A stretch of DNA of 64,000 nt from Sphingomonas metalli (lineage in GTDB: Bacteria > Pseudomonadota > Alphaproteobacteria > Sphingomonadales > Sphingomonadaceae): contig NZ_BMIH01000001.1 of the NCBI RefSeq assembly GCF_014641735.1, positions 248,001 to 312,000 of the forward strand. Reading direction: 5' to 3'. Both the position numbers and the translations under genes were made by a program. Positions 1 through 11,133 of the stretch are shown here, in pieces (the stretch's first letter is position 1; every line of letters starts with the position of its first letter). The notes beneath the pieces were generated by a model. It worked only from the letters and a program-made list of their open reading frames with translations. It was not told the origin of the DNA and ran no database searches.

Positions 1-63
1 GTGCGGCGCGACGATCACGTCATAGTGACGGTTGTCGATCGCGGCCTTCTGCGGCTTAGCCAT
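1..63 (-). CDS. rplW: 50S ribosomal protein L23, N-terminal fragment (cut by window edge)
   Basis: The reverse strand reads MAKPQKAAIDNRHYDVIVAP up to the window edge, the expected start of an alphaproteobacterial L23. Only 21 codons are visible. L23 binds 23S rRNA at the exit of the peptide tunnel and is the docking site for trigger factor and SRP. The start codon lies inside the end of rplD (8-nt overlap), so the two are translationally coupled in the S10 operon. The fragment is short, but its position directly after rplD makes the call safe. Confidence 0.88.
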   Translation of the reverse strand, partial: MAKPQKAAIDNRHYDVIVAPH

Positions 64-670
64 TGAAGCGCGCCTCCAGCTTTTCGACCGCCGCGCGGGT
101 CAGCACCAGCGTGTCGGCCTTGATGATGTCATAGACGTTGGCGCCGACGGCCGGCAGCAGGTCCACGCCCGGCAGGTTGTAACCGGCGCGGAAGCCCTCG
201 CCCGTCTCGCCGTCGATCACCAGCGTCCGCTTGCCCGTGTTGAGCGTCGCGAAATGCCCCTTCAGCTCCTTGGTCTTGGCGACCTCGAAACCGTCGAGCA
301 CGATCAGCGAGCCGGCCTTGGCGTGGCTGGACAGCGCCATCTTCAGACCCAGCGCGCGAACCTTCTTGTTCAGCGAGGGGTTGAAGTCGCGGACGCGGGC
401 GCCGTGCGCCTTGCCGCCGCCGATGAACACCGGAGCGCGGCGATCGCCGTGACGGGCGACACCGCCGCCCTTCTGGCGACCCAGCTTCTTGCCCGAGCGG
501 GCGACATCGGCACGCTCACGGGTGCCGCGCGCGGTGGCGCGACGCTTTTCCAGCTGCCAGGTCACGACGCGGTGCAGGATGTCGGCGCGCGGATCGAGGC
601 CGAAGACCTCGTCGTTGAGCTCGATGTCCGCCCCGGCGGTGCCGGCAAAGGACTGAACCTTGACCTTCAC
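56..670 (-). CDS. rplD: 50S ribosomal protein L4
   Basis: A 204-residue protein of normal L4 length. The conserved basic loop is present around residues 60-90 (KKLGRQKGGGVARHGDRRAP), the part that reaches into the exit tunnel of the large subunit. Translation starts with GTG three bases after the rplC stop; GGAGGG lies in the end of rplC at the right distance. L4 assembles with 23S rRNA, and in enterobacteria it also represses the S10 operon. No such regulatory site can be assigned here from sequence alone. Confidence 0.95.
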   Translation of the reverse strand: MKVKVQSFAGTAGADIELNDEVFGLDPRADILHRVVTWQLEKRRATARGTRERADVARSGKKLGRQKGGGVARHGDRRAPVFIGGGKAHGARVRDFNPSLNKKVRALGLKMALSSHAKAGSLIVLDGFEVAKTKELKGHFATLNTGKRTLVIDGETGEGFRAGYNLPGVDLLPAVGANVYDIIKADTLVLTRAAVEKLEARFNG

Positions 671-673
671 TGT

Positions 674-1408
674 TTAGCCCTCCTGGCTCGCGGCGGCTTC
701 CGGAGCGGGCTCGGCAGAAGCATTGTTGTTGGCGGCGGTCTTCAGACCGGCGGGAAGCGGCGCGTCGGCATGGCGCGAGACCTTGACGGCGTCCTTGACG
801 AACAGCCAGCCACCCTTTGAGCCGGGGACCGAGCCCTTCACGAAGATCAGGCCGCGCTCGACATCGGTGCCGACCACTTCCAGATTCTGCTGGGTGCGGT
901 TCTTGTCGCCCATGTGGCCGGCCATCTTCTTGTTCTTGAAGACGCGGCCCGGATCCTGGCGGTTACCGGTCGAGCCGTGCGAGCGGTGCGAGACCGACAC
1001 GCCGTGCGTCGCGCGCAGACCACCGAAGTTCCAGCGCTTCATGGCGCCGGCGAAGCCCTTGCCCTGGGTACGGCCCTGGATGTCGACCAGCTGGCCGGCG
1101 ACGAAGTGATCGGCCGACAGCTCGGCGCCGACGTCGAGGAGATTGTCCTCGGTCACGCGGAACTCGGCGACGATCGCCTTCGGCTCGACCTCGGCCTTGC
1201 CGAAGTGGCCGCGCTGCGGCTTGGCGACGTTCTTGGCCTTGGCGACGCCTGCGCCAAGCTGGACGGCGGTATAGCCGTCGGTATTCATCTCGCGGCGGGC
1301 AACGACCTGAAGCGCCTCGAGCTGCAGGACGGTGACCGGCACGTGGCGGCCGTCGTCCTGGAACAGGCGGGTCATCCCCATCTTCTTCGCGATCACGCCG
1401 GTGCGCAT
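674..1408 (-). CDS. rplC: 50S ribosomal protein L3
   Basis: About 244 residues beginning [16 protein letters not shown], the typical L3 N-terminus. An in-frame GTG nine bases upstream overlaps the ribosome-binding site GAGGAG (1417-1422), so the ATG at 1408, eight bases from that site, is the real start. The [25 protein letters not shown] central loop (roughly residues 135-160) that approaches the peptidyl transferase centre is present. The last ~25 residues are an Ala/Glu/Asn-rich tail not needed for the fold, as in other alphaproteobacterial L3 proteins. A 214-base spacer with a hairpin separates it from rpsJ upstream. Confidence 0.95.
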   Translation of the reverse strand: MRTGVIAKKMGMTRLFQDDGRHVPVTVLQLEALQVVARREMNTDGYTAVQLGAGVAKAKNVAKPQRGHFGKAEVEPKAIVAEFRVTEDNLLDVGAELSADHFVAGQLVDIQGRTQGKGFAGAMKRWNFGGLRATHGVSVSHRSHGSTGNRQDPGRVFKNKKMAGHMGDKNRTQQNLEVVGTDVERGLIFVKGSVPGSKGGWLFVKDAVKVSRHADAPLPAGLKTAANNNASAEPAPEAAASQEG

Positions 1409-1428
1409 GATCCACACTCCTCACAGAG

Positions 1429-1453
1429 GCACGCCCGAACCATTCGGACGTGC
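1429..1453 (-). promoter_or_regulatory. Hairpin in the rpsJ-rplC spacer, possible r-protein leader element
   Basis: An inverted repeat pairs GCACG and CCGAA with TTCGG and CGTGC around a three-base loop, with one internal mismatch. It lies just upstream of the rplC ribosome-binding site (1417-1422), within an unusually long gap for an otherwise tight operon. It could be a translational control site or an attenuator remnant. No run of T follows it, so a simple terminator is unlikely. Confidence 0.35.
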
Positions 1454-1622
1454 GTGTCGACCCGGAAATGCGAAGCGTGCCCCCGTCCCGGGCCGGTTGT
1501 CCTCACAGCAATCTGCTCAAGAACGTGACGGGAGACGCTGCCCTGGCTGCCGAAGCCGCCAGCGGTATCTCAAATGCCATCGCGCCGCGGGACCGGAGTC
1601 GACCGCAGCGCGTGGGGAGCCC

Positions 1623-1931
1623 TTACGCGAGCTTGATCTCGACGTCAACGCCGGCGGCGAGGTCGAGCTTCATCAGCGCGTCGACCGTCTGCGGCGTCGG
1701 CTGCACGATGTCGAGCATGCGCTTGTAGGTGCGCACCTCGAACTGCTCGCGGCTCTTCTTGTCGATATGCGGACCGCGGTTGACCGTGAACTTCTCGATG
1801 CGCGTAGGCAGCGGGATCGGACCGCGGATGAGCGCGCCGGTACGACGGGCAGTGTCGGCGATGTCGCCGGTTGCCTGATCGAGCACGCGATGATCGAACG
1901 CCTTTAGGCGGATGCGGATGTTGCTGTCCAT
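1623..1931 (-). CDS. rpsJ: 30S ribosomal protein S10
   Basis: 102 residues starting [20 protein letters not shown], the standard length and sequence for bacterial S10. The reading frame is open further upstream, but the extra residues do not resemble S10, and a GTAGGGAA ribosome-binding site precedes the ATG at 1931. S10 is a component of the 30S head, and with NusB it takes part in antitermination of rRNA transcription. It lies downstream of tuf, as usual for the joined str-S10 cluster of alphaproteobacteria. The tuf terminator and a ~300-base gap suggest it may have its own promoter. Confidence 0.96.
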   Translation of the reverse strand: MDSNIRIRLKAFDHRVLDQATGDIADTARRTGALIRGPIPLPTRIEKFTVNRGPHIDKKSREQFEVRTYKRMLDIVQPTPQTVDALMKLDLAAGVDVEIKLA

Positions 1932-2115
1932 GTTCCCTACCGTGCAATGGCACGACCCCGGCCGTCTCCCCGGCGACGTCCAGGATGGACACCATTGCCG
2001 GAGGCTCGTGCCGCAGGCGTGGCGCCGGCGGGATGAGATCCCGACCAAGATGCCGGGATGACGGAGAAAGAGCCGTTACTCGAAAACCGAAGCGGCGCCC
2101 TTAACGGCGCTTCTA

Positions 2116-2161
2116 TAAAAAGGCAACCGCCCGCCGCACGGGAATGTGCGACGGGCGGCTG
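2116..2161 (-). terminator. Rho-independent terminator downstream of tuf
   Basis: A 13-14 bp inverted repeat (2126-2139 with 2145-2158, five-base loop, one G-T type mismatch) is followed on the minus strand by TTGCCTTTTTAT. It sits about 70 bases after the tuf stop codon, within the 296-base gap before rpsJ. It should separate tuf transcription from the downstream S10 genes, at least in part. No gene is seen in the rest of this gap. Confidence 0.8.
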
Positions 2162-2227
2162 TTTTGCGACGAGCCGCAGGCGGCCCATAGCTGTGGCGAG
2201 AGGCCGCGAACGCGGCCCCTCCCCCGA

Positions 2228-3424
2228 TTACTTGTCGATGCCGCTGACGACGCCGGCGCCGACGGTCCGGCCACCCTCACGGATGGTGAAGCGCTGGCCG
2301 ATGTCCATCGCGATCGGCGCGATCAGCTTGATGCCGAGCGCGACGTTGTCGCCCGGCATGACCATCTCGGTGCCCTCGGGCAGCTCGACGGTGCCGGTCA
2401 CGTCCGTGGTGCGGAAGTAGAACTGCGGACGATAGTTGGCGAAGAACGGCGTGTGACGGCCACCCTCTTCCTTCGACAGCACGTACACCTCCGACGAGAA
2501 GTCGGTGTGCGGCTTGATCGAGCCGGGCTTGCAGAGCACCTGGCCACGCTCGACCTCGTCGCGGGCGACGCCGCGGATCAGCGCGCCGACATTGTCGCCG
2601 GCCTGGCCCTGGTCGAGCAGCTTGCGGAACATCTCGACGCCGGTGACGGTGGTCTTGCGGACCTCCGGGTGGATGCCGACGATCTCGACTTCCTCACCGA
2701 CCTTGATGATGCCGGTCTCGACGCGGCCGGTGACGACGGTGCCGCGACCCGAGATCGAGAACACGTCCTCGATCGGCATCATGAACGGCTTGTCGAGCGG
2801 ACGCTCCGGCTGCGGGATGTACTCGTCGACGGCCTTCATCAGCTCCATGACCGCATCAGGGCCGAGCTTCTGGTTCGAACCCGACAGTGCGCAGGTCGCC
2901 GAACCCTTGATGATCGGAATGTCGTCGCCCGGGAACTCGTACGAGCTCAGCAGCTCGCGGACTTCCAGCTCGACCAGCTCGAGGATTTCCTCGTCGTCGA
3001 CCAGGTCGACCTTGTTCATGAACACGACCATCGCCGGCACGCCGACCTGGCGGGCGAGCAGGATGTGCTCGCGGGTCTGCGGCATCGGGCCGTCGGTGGC
3101 CGACACGACCAGGATCGCGCCGTCCATCTGGGCGGCACCGGTGATCATGTTCTTCACATAGTCGGCGTGGCCCGGGCAGTCGACGTGCGCATAGTGGCGG
3201 TTCGCCGTCTCGTACTCGACGTGCGCGGTCGAGATGGTGATGCCGCGCTCGCGCTCTTCCGGCGCCTTGTCGATGTTCGCGAAGTCGACCGCGGCGTTGC
3301 CCGCGACGTTCTCCGCCAGCACCTTGGTGATCGCTGCGGTCAGCGAGGTCTTGCCATGGTCGACGTGACCGATGGTGCCGATGTTCAGGTGCGGCTTGTT
3401 CCGCTCAAACTTAGCCTTGGCCAT
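2228..3424 (-). CDS. tuf: Elongation factor Tu
   Basis: 398 residues, full length. The G1 loop GHVDHGKT is near residues 19-26, the switch II motif DCPGH near 82-86 and NKVD near 137-140; domains 2 and 3 follow. EF-Tu carries aminoacyl-tRNA to the ribosomal A site as a GTP complex. A ribosome-binding site (AAGGTAGGG) precedes the ATG, and a strong terminator follows the gene. Position between fusA and rpsJ is canonical. Many proteobacteria carry a second tuf copy elsewhere, which cannot be tested here. Confidence 0.98.
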   Translation of the reverse strand: MAKAKFERNKPHLNIGTIGHVDHGKTSLTAAITKVLAENVAGNAAVDFANIDKAPEERERGITISTAHVEYETANRHYAHVDCPGHADYVKNMITGAAQMDGAILVVSATDGPMPQTREHILLARQVGVPAMVVFMNKVDLVDDEEILELVELEVRELLSSYEFPGDDIPIIKGSATCALSGSNQKLGPDAVMELMKAVDEYIPQPERPLDKPFMMPIEDVFSISGRGTVVTGRVETGIIKVGEEVEIVGIHPEVRKTTVTGVEMFRKLLDQGQAGDNVGALIRGVARDEVERGQVLCKPGSIKPHTDFSSEVYVLSKEEGGRHTPFFANYRPQFYFRTTDVTGTVELPEGTEMVMPGDNVALGIKLIAPIAMDIGQRFTIREGGRTVGAGVVSGIDK

Positions 3425-3620
3425 TGTTTCCCTACCTTCTGGATTTCACGTGCAAGCCGCACTGAGGACTCGCGTGAACGCGGCCCCATAGCGGCTGATT
3501 TTCTTCGGCGCCAGCCCCTAGCCACAGCTTGGGCCGACAGGCCGACACGGGAGCCGGTCCCGCGTCGTCCAGCTTCGGTCTTCGACAGGCCGGGGGCAGA
3601 CCCGCTGCCCCCCGCATGCC

Positions 3621-5717
<2,097 letters not shown>

Positions 5718-5811
5718 GGTCGGGCTTCCTTAGCGATGTGGGGAGCAGGCCCTTGGCCAGCTCCCCACGATATAGGTCAGATTTAAGACGCTTCCAAGAC
5801 GGAAGCCGGCC

Positions 5812-6282
5812 TTACCAGCGATAGTGGCTGAAGGCGCGGTTCGCTTCCGCCATGCGGTGCGTATCCTCGCGCTTCTTCACCGCATTGCCGCGATTGTTGG
5901 CCGCGTCGAGCAGTTCGCCCGACAGGCGCGCGGCCATGGTGTTCTCGCTGCGGTTGCGGGCGGCGGTGATCAGCCAGCGGATCGCCAGCGCCTGCGCACG
6001 CTCGGGACGCACCTCGACCGGAACCTGATAGGTCGCACCGCCGACGCGGCGGCTGCGGACCTCGATGCCCGGCTTGATGTTGTTCAGCGCATCATGGAAC
6101 ACGCCCAGCGGCTCGCGCTTCGCGCGGGTCTCGACGGTTTCGAGCGCACCGTAGACGATGAGTTCGGCGACGGACTTCTTGCCGTCCAGCATCACCGAAT
6201 TCATGAACTTGGACAGGACCACATCTCCGAACTTCGGATCGGGCAGGATTTCCCGCTTCTCGGGACGACGACGACGTGCCAT
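5812..6282 (-). CDS. rpsG: 30S ribosomal protein S7
   Basis: 156 residues starting [20 protein letters not shown], the exact length usual for S7. An in-frame TTG five codons upstream was rejected because GGAAGAG sits correctly before the ATG at 6282. S7 nucleates assembly of the 30S head and in enterobacteria represses the str operon. The gene lies 56 bases after the true-frame stop of rpsL. Because rpsL is frameshifted here and its shifted frame stops at 6301, coupling between the two would be altered if the deletion is real. Confidence 0.96.
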   Translation of the reverse strand: MARRRRPEKREILPDPKFGDVVLSKFMNSVMLDGKKSVAELIVYGALETVETRAKREPLGVFHDALNNIKPGIEVRSRRVGGATYQVPVEVRPERAQALAIRWLITAARNRSENTMAARLSGELLDAANNRGNAVKKREDTHRMAEANRAFSHYRW

Positions 6283-6338
6283 TTTCTCTTCCTTCAAACT
6301 TCAGCCGGATCCGGAACCTGTCCGGGGCTTACTGGGGA

Positions 6339-6666
6339 TTACTTCGGACGCTTGGCGCCGTACTTCGAACGCGACTGGCGGCGATCCTTCACGCCCTGCG
6401 TGTCGAGCACGCCGCGCAGCACGTGATAGCGCACGCCCGGAAGGTCGCGCACACGGCCGCCGCGGAATGTAGCTGATGACTTCGCGGCTGTTGGTCAGGC
6501 GGACCTTGGCCACCTTGCGCAGCGCCGAGTTCGGCTTCTTCGGGGTCGTCGTGTAGACACGGGTGCAGACGCCGCGCTTCTGCGGGTTCTGCTCCATCGC
6601 AGGGACCTTGGACTTGGCCTTCTGCGGCTCGCGGCCCTTGCGGACCAGCTGGTTGATCGTGGGCAT
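6339..6666 (-). pseudogene. rpsL: 30S ribosomal protein S12, frameshifted by an apparent 44-bp internal deletion
   Basis: The first ~70 codons ([20 protein letters not shown] onward, through KKPNSALRK to SREVISYIP) are a normal S12. After the Pro codon near 6463-6465 the frame is lost. The expected stretch beginning Gly-Glu-Gly-His-Asn is missing, and the rest of S12 ([13 protein letters not shown] to YGAKRPK-stop at 6339) continues intact in another frame. From the ATG at 6666 the gene is 328 nt against 372 for a 123-residue S12, so 44 bases are missing. The join shows a TCCG micro-homology. Read straight through, the frame runs to 6301 and gives about 121 residues, close to normal length, so the defect is easy to overlook. 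S12 is essential for decoding; an assembly or sequencing error, or a second rpsL, is more likely than true loss. Confidence 0.85.
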
Positions 6667-6922
6667 TGAAGCCTTCACCTTTCACATGGTTACTTTGCTG
6701 GAGCGGTTACCGAATGCAAAACGGAGCCAAGAGGGCGCACCATGTTGGTCGCCCGAGGCCCCATGACATTCCAGCAATGTTCAAGCATGCCCGAGAAGAG
6801 CGGGTCGCCCCGGACGGGTCGCGCCTTACACAGGCCGGTCCGCCGCGTCAATCGGTGGAACCGGGCATGCGACAAGCATGCTTGCGAAGCGCCGAACATG
6901 CCGCTACACGCCGCATCCGCAC

Positions 6923-6999
6923 AGGGGTGTAGCTCAGTTGGTTAGAGCGTCGGTCTCCAAAACCGAAGGCCCTCGGTTCGAGTCCGAGCTCCCCTGCCA
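6923..6999 (+). tRNA. tRNA-Trp (anticodon CCA)
   Basis: A 77-nt cloverleaf with encoded 3' CCA. The D arm is GCTC/GAGC, the anticodon stem TCGGT/ACCGA carries CTCCAAA, and the T arm CTCGG/CCGAG carries TTCGAGT. The discriminator base is G, as expected for tRNA-Trp. The acceptor stem AGGGGTG/CTCCCCT has a T-T mismatch at pair 6-67. A weak promoter-like pair (TTGCGA at 6882, TACACG at 6905, 17-base spacing) lies just upstream. Nothing else is seen in the 256-base gap between rpsL and this gene. Confidence 0.95.
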
Positions 7000-7074
7000 T
7001 CTCTCCCAGCATCGGCGTGCACGGCGGAGCCTTAGGGCCGGCGGCTCGTTGCTGCGTCCGTTCCGGAGGACGAG

Positions 7075-7494
7075 ATGATGACCGACCCAGCCGCCATGCC
7101 CGTCGAATTGCTGATCCTGGGCGCCTCGGTGCTTCTGCTGCTGGTCCATCTCGGTATCCAGGGCCAATCCGCCACGCGGGAACGCGGTGTCGCGTGGAAC
7201 GCCGGGCCGCGGGACGAGGCGGTCCCGCCGCTCGGGCGCCTCGCCGGCCGTGCCGAACGCGCCCGCGACAATTTCCTGGAGACCTATCCGGCGTTCATCG
7301 CGCTGGCCCTGGCGCTGGTGCTCGCGTCACGTACCGGCGACGTAGGCACCCTCGGGGCCTGGATCTGGATCGGCGCGCGGGTCGTGTACCTGCCGCTCTA
7401 CCTGCTCGGCATCCCTTATCTGCGCAGCCTCGTCTGGCTCGTTTCGATCGCGGGACTGCTGCTGATGCTCGCGCGGCTGTTCGGCTTCGTCTGA
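7075..7494 (+). CDS. MAPEG family membrane protein
   Basis: 139 residues with four predicted membrane helices (about 8-28, 70-90, 95-115 and 118-136). The loop GRLAGRAERARDNFLETYPAF is typical of the bacterial MAPEG group (membrane-associated proteins in eicosanoid and glutathione metabolism). GGAGGA precedes the ATG-ATG start. Bacterial members are poorly characterised; glutathione-dependent activity is a family-level possibility only. It follows the tRNA on the same strand and is convergent with the next gene. Confidence 0.85.
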   Translation: MMTDPAAMPVELLILGASVLLLLVHLGIQGQSATRERGVAWNAGPRDEAVPPLGRLAGRAERARDNFLETYPAFIALALALVLASRTGDVGTLGAWIWIGARVVYLPLYLLGIPYLRSLVWLVSIAGLLLMLARLFGFV

Positions 7495-7499
7495 CCGGT

Positions 7500-8282
7500 T
7501 CAGCGCGCCACGCCCTGCTCGGACACGGGGCTGATCGGCTGGGCGGGGGCGGCACTGAGCGTCCGGACCAGGGTTTCGAAGCGTCCGGCTTCGATGCGGA
7601 TCTCGTTGAAGGCCGCCGGATGGTTGCGGATCCGCTTGGACAGGGTCCCGGCCCCGATCATCCGCACGGTGCGTCCCGCGCGCTCGACGGGAACGTCGAA
7701 CGGATCATGGACATGCCCCGACAGCACGGCATCCGCGCCGGCCTCGGCAAGGGCGGCCAGCGCCTCCTCGCCCCGCCAGGTCTTGGCGGTCCCCTTCGTC
7801 CCGCCTTCGATCAGCGGGTGGTGCGCGGCGATGAAGATCAGATTGCCCTTCGGCGCCGATGCGATCAAGGCCAGCGCGCGCCGCAGCGAGCCGCGGCCGA
7901 CATAGCCCTTCGACCAGTTCATCCGCCATTGTGCGCGCGCGATCGTCTTGAGGGGGACGATCGTGACGCCGTCGAGCGCCAGCGGGCGCTCGATCATCCG
8001 CTCGATCGCAGCATAGCGGGTATAGGGGGCGATGAAGCGGCGTACGGGATCCCAGTAATAGGGAATGTCGTGATTGCCGATCTCGACGGTCACCGGCGCC
8101 GCCAGACTCTTGAGCCACGCGCCGCCGGCGACGAACTCGCGGGTGCGGGCGCGCATGGTCAGGTCGCCGGTCATGATAACGGCGTCGGGCCTTTCCTCCT
8201 CGACCCGTTCGGCGAACCAGCGGATCGCCGCCGGATCTTCCTTGCCGAAATGAACGTCGCTGACGTGGAAGAGCTTGGTCAT
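7500..8282 (-). CDS. Calcineurin-like metallophosphoesterase
   Basis: 260 residues with the full set of di-metal motifs: SDVHFG (D9, H11), GDL (D40), GNHD (70-72), HHP (154-156) and GHVH (189-192). This arrangement matches class III phosphodiesterase-like enzymes (CpdA/YfcE superfamily), which cleave phosphodiester substrates with two bound metal ions. No signal peptide, so probably cytoplasmic. The natural substrate cannot be read from sequence; cyclic nucleotides are one candidate. It ends five bases from the convergent MAPEG gene. Confidence 0.85.
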   Translation of the reverse strand: MTKLFHVSDVHFGKEDPAAIRWFAERVEEERPDAVIMTGDLTMRARTREFVAGGAWLKSLAAPVTVEIGNHDIPYYWDPVRRFIAPYTRYAAIERMIERPLALDGVTIVPLKTIARAQWRMNWSKGYVGRGSLRRALALIASAPKGNLIFIAAHHPLIEGGTKGTAKTWRGEEALAALAEAGADAVLSGHVHDPFDVPVERAGRTVRMIGAGTLSKRIRNHPAAFNEIRIEAGRFETLVRTLSAAPAQPISPVSEQGVAR

Positions 8283-8379
8283 CCCCTCCCCTTTCCGCTC
8301 CGCTCCGTGCCCGTCAACCCGCCAGCTCGCATCGCGCTCTCCCTTGCGCAGGCTGAAGCGCGCGAGCCGGCGATCCGGT

Positions 8380-9663
8380 TCAATCGACCCTTTCCCCGCC
8401 CTTGATCACGGCGGCCGGATGCTCGAGCAGCCGCACGTCGCCGAGCGGATCGCCGTCCACCGCCACCAGGTCGCCCCACCGTCCGACCGCGATCATGCCG
8501 ACATCCTCGCGGCCCAGCGCCGCGGCCGCATTGACCGTCGCGGTCCGGATCGCCTCGGCCGGGGTCATGCCCCACTCCACCATCTTGGCGAACTGCAACG
8601 CATTCTGGCCCGCCGGGAAGACCGCGCCATTGTCGGTGCCGAAGATCATCTTCACGCCCGCGCGATGCGCGTCGCGGAAGGTCTCGCGCTGCTTGCGTCC
8701 GATCTGCCGCTCCTTCTCCAGCGACTCGGGATGGACGCCGTTCTTCGCGCCTTCGGCAAGGATGTAGTCGTCGTCGTAGATGTCCATCGAGAACCAGGCG
8801 CCCTTGTCGCGCGCCAGCTTGAAGGCGGCGGCATCGGCGAGGCTGGCATGCTCGACTGTGTCGATCCCGGCCGCCAAAGCCGCGTTGATGCCGGCGGTGC
8901 CATGCGCGTGCGCCGCGACCTTCATGCCGAGCATATGCGCCTCGTCGGCGACGGCCTTCATCTCCTCAAAGCTCATCTGCTGCGCGCCGGGTGCGTCGCG
9001 CTTCGACAGGACGCCGCCGGTCGCGCAGATCTTGATGACCTCGGCCCCGTACTTCTTCATCGTGCGCACGAGCTTCCGGTATCCGTCCGGTCCATCGGCG
9101 ACGGAAGGATTGGGCAGCGTTTCGAAGCGCGGAGGCAGGCCCTCGCTACCGTCGCAATGGCCGCCGGTGGAACCGAGCGCATAGCCTGCAGGCACGATCC
9201 GCGGACCGGGAATGTAGCCGGCCTCCACCGCCTGCTTCAGGCCGACATCGTTATAGTCGCTCGATCCGACGTTGCGGACGGTGGTGAAGCCCGCGCGCAG
9301 CATCGACCGCGCATTGGCGACGCCGACCGCCTGCCAGAAGCTGTCGGTATAGTCGAACGTCCGATAGCCGCTGATCCGCGCATCGGCATCGAGATGGACA
9401 TGCATGTCGATCAGGCCCGGCAGCAGCGTCTTGCCCGGCAGGTCGATCCGCTCCGCGTCTGCGGGGATCACCGGGCGGGCACCGCCCCGACCGGTCACCG
9501 CGGCGATGCGGCCATCGGTGATGACGATCACCGGCTCCTCGACCAGTCGCCCGCGCTCGACATCGACCATGCGTGCGGCGGTCACGACCACCGTCTTGGC
9601 CGCAACCGGAACACTGAACGCCGTGGCGAGCAGCAGCGCGACGATCCGCTTAAAGCGCGTCAT
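8380..9663 (-). CDS. Exported metal-dependent amidohydrolase (imidazolonepropionase-like)
   Basis: 427 residues with an N-terminal signal peptide (MTRFKRIVALLLATAFSVPV) and an amidohydrolase fold. The metal-binding DMHVH motif is near residues 87-91, followed by conserved His residues (AAHAHG, VEHAS) and the catalytic Asp in FGTDNG. Related sphingomonad proteins include imidazolonepropionase-like amidohydrolases and Xaa-Pro dipeptidases that act on cyclic imides or dipeptides in the periplasm. The substrate is not predictable. Upstream of the metallophosphoesterase on the same strand, about 97 bases apart, so co-transcription is possible. Confidence 0.85.
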   Translation of the reverse strand: MTRFKRIVALLLATAFSVPVAAKTVVVTAARMVDVERGRLVEEPVIVITDGRIAAVTGRGGARPVIPADAERIDLPGKTLLPGLIDMHVHLDADARISGYRTFDYTDSFWQAVGVANARSMLRAGFTTVRNVGSSDYNDVGLKQAVEAGYIPGPRIVPAGYALGSTGGHCDGSEGLPPRFETLPNPSVADGPDGYRKLVRTMKKYGAEVIKICATGGVLSKRDAPGAQQMSFEEMKAVADEAHMLGMKVAAHAHGTAGINAALAAGIDTVEHASLADAAAFKLARDKGAWFSMDIYDDDYILAEGAKNGVHPESLEKERQIGRKQRETFRDAHRAGVKMIFGTDNGAVFPAGQNALQFAKMVEWGMTPAEAIRTATVNAAAALGREDVGMIAVGRWGDLVAVDGDPLGDVRLLEHPAAVIKGGERVD

Positions 9664-9717
9664 GATAGTCCTTCCCCCTGATTTTCGCCGTCTTCTCGCC
9701 TCACCGAGGCGGGCGCG

Positions 9718-11133
9718 TCAATCGCCGGTCCAGCGCATCCAGTCCGCATAGGCGGCCGGCGGCGACGGCAGGGAGAGTCGCGCCGCGGTAACGACCGCGA
9801 CGACCAAAGCGAGGCTGCACACCAGCCACGACGTCGCCCGGCGAGTCCAGACACCCCGCCCTGCGATCGCAAGAGCGAGCGCTGTCGCGATCATCGCCCA
9901 GAGATGATAGCGCAGATCCGCCGCGATGCTGATCACGGCGAAGCTCGCCTCCAGACCCAGCGCGGAGACGAGCAGAGCGCGCGCGATGCCGGCAGCCTCG
10001 CCCGCGGCCTTCCACGTCGCCGCCAGCGCGACGGTCGCGAACACGATCCAGAGGATCGGCCAGCCCGCCGGTCCGCCGATCAGCCACCCCGCAATCCCCT
10101 GCCAGCCAGCGGCGAGGCGACCGGGTTGCCCCAGTCCGAGATCGTTCGGTTCCGAGCCGGCGGGCGGTGCCGCTCCCGGCCAGCCCTTCGGCACCCAGAG
10201 CCTGTCCGTGGCATTCAGATGCGCGATCCGGTGGGCCGCATAGGCGAGCGAATGGGCGATCACCGCCCGGGCAAGGGAGGCGTAAAGGTACGATGCCTTC
10301 TGGCTCAGCAGCCGCCCTGTCACCCCGGCGCAGCCGCCCTCGTCACCCAGCGGGTCCCAGAAATAGGATCTTACGCAATGCCGTCGGCGCAGGGTCGCGA
10401 TCTCGGCGGCGGTGAAGCCGGTCCGCGCGTCGCCGGTGCGTACGGCGATCCCCGCCAGATCGTAGAGAGGCTGGGTCTTCTCGACCCCGCTGACGGCGGC
10501 TCCGAGCAAGAGATGGTTGATCGGTGGCGACAGCACGAGCGTGCCGGCGGTGACGATCGCCGCGACGAGCATGCGGCGGGTCCGGCGCGTGCCGGTCGGC
10601 ATCATGCCCGCGATCAGCGGCGCCACCGCGAAGACGGCGTTGGCGCGAACGAGAAGCGCGAATGCGATGAGCCCGGCAACGGCAAGCCGCCCGGTCAGGG
10701 GCAGGCGCACGCCTCTCAACCGGAACCAGCCGATCGTCCCCGTCGCCGCCGCCAAGGCGCCGACCGCCTGCCCGTCCTTGAGGACGGCCGCCTGCCATCC
10801 GAGAAAGGGCGGCCATAGGGTGATCAGCCCGATTGCAAGCGCCGCCAAGCGCCGCCCGGACCGGGCAAGCGCCGCGGCGAGCAGTCCCATACCGATCCAC
10901 CAGCCGGCGAGCTGGAGGAGCAGCATCGGCCCCGCGCCGGGCGTGACGCCGTGGAGCAGCGCCCATAGGCGGGCCATGACCGGGGGGTGCCAGTCGTCAT
11001 AGACCCCGCCCAGCACCTGTCGGTACTGGACGACGCTGTCATAGGTGGCGAAACCGGGCCAGAAGAGCGCGACGCACGCGACGAACCCGAGCGCTGCCCC
11101 GGCAAGCACCGCGCGGGGTGTCGGACGATCCAT
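9718..11133 (-). CDS. Polytopic membrane protein, possible GT-C type glycosyltransferase
   Basis: About 471 residues with roughly ten hydrophobic helices. The first lumenal loop FATYDSVVQYRQVLGGVYDD, followed by WHPPVMARLW, has the acidic/aromatic look of the catalytic loop in GT-C glycosyltransferases, but the family was not recognised. Start: ATG at 11133, with an adjacent GTG one codon upstream also possible; no clear ribosome-binding site. The 189-base gap upstream shows no gene. It could act in lipid-linked sugar transfer or be a transporter-like protein; function is unassigned. Confidence 0.6.
   Translation of the reverse strand: MDRPTPRAVLAGAALGFVACVALFWPGFATYDSVVQYRQVLGGVYDDWHPPVMARLWALLHGVTPGAGPMLLLQLAGWWIGMGLLAAALARSGRRLAALAIGLITLWPPFLGWQAAVLKDGQAVGALAAATGTIGWFRLRGVRLPLTGRLAVAGLIAFALLVRANAVFAVAPLIAGMMPTGTRRTRRMLVAAIVTAGTLVLSPPINHLLLGAAVSGVEKTQPLYDLAGIAVRTGDARTGFTAAEIATLRRRHCVRSYFWDPLGDEGGCAGVTGRLLSQKASYLYASLARAVIAHSLAYAAHRIAHLNATDRLWVPKGWPGAAPPAGSEPNDLGLGQPGRLAAGWQGIAGWLIGGPAGWPILWIVFATVALAATWKAAGEAAGIARALLVSALGLEASFAVISIAADLRYHLWAMIATALALAIAGRGVWTRRATSWLVCSLALVVAVVTAARLSLPSPPAAYADWMRWTGD

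Noticed and set aside
6690..6945. Several short open frames in the rpsL-tRNA gap
   Set aside because: They overlap each other in several frames, lack ribosome-binding sites and run into the tRNA.
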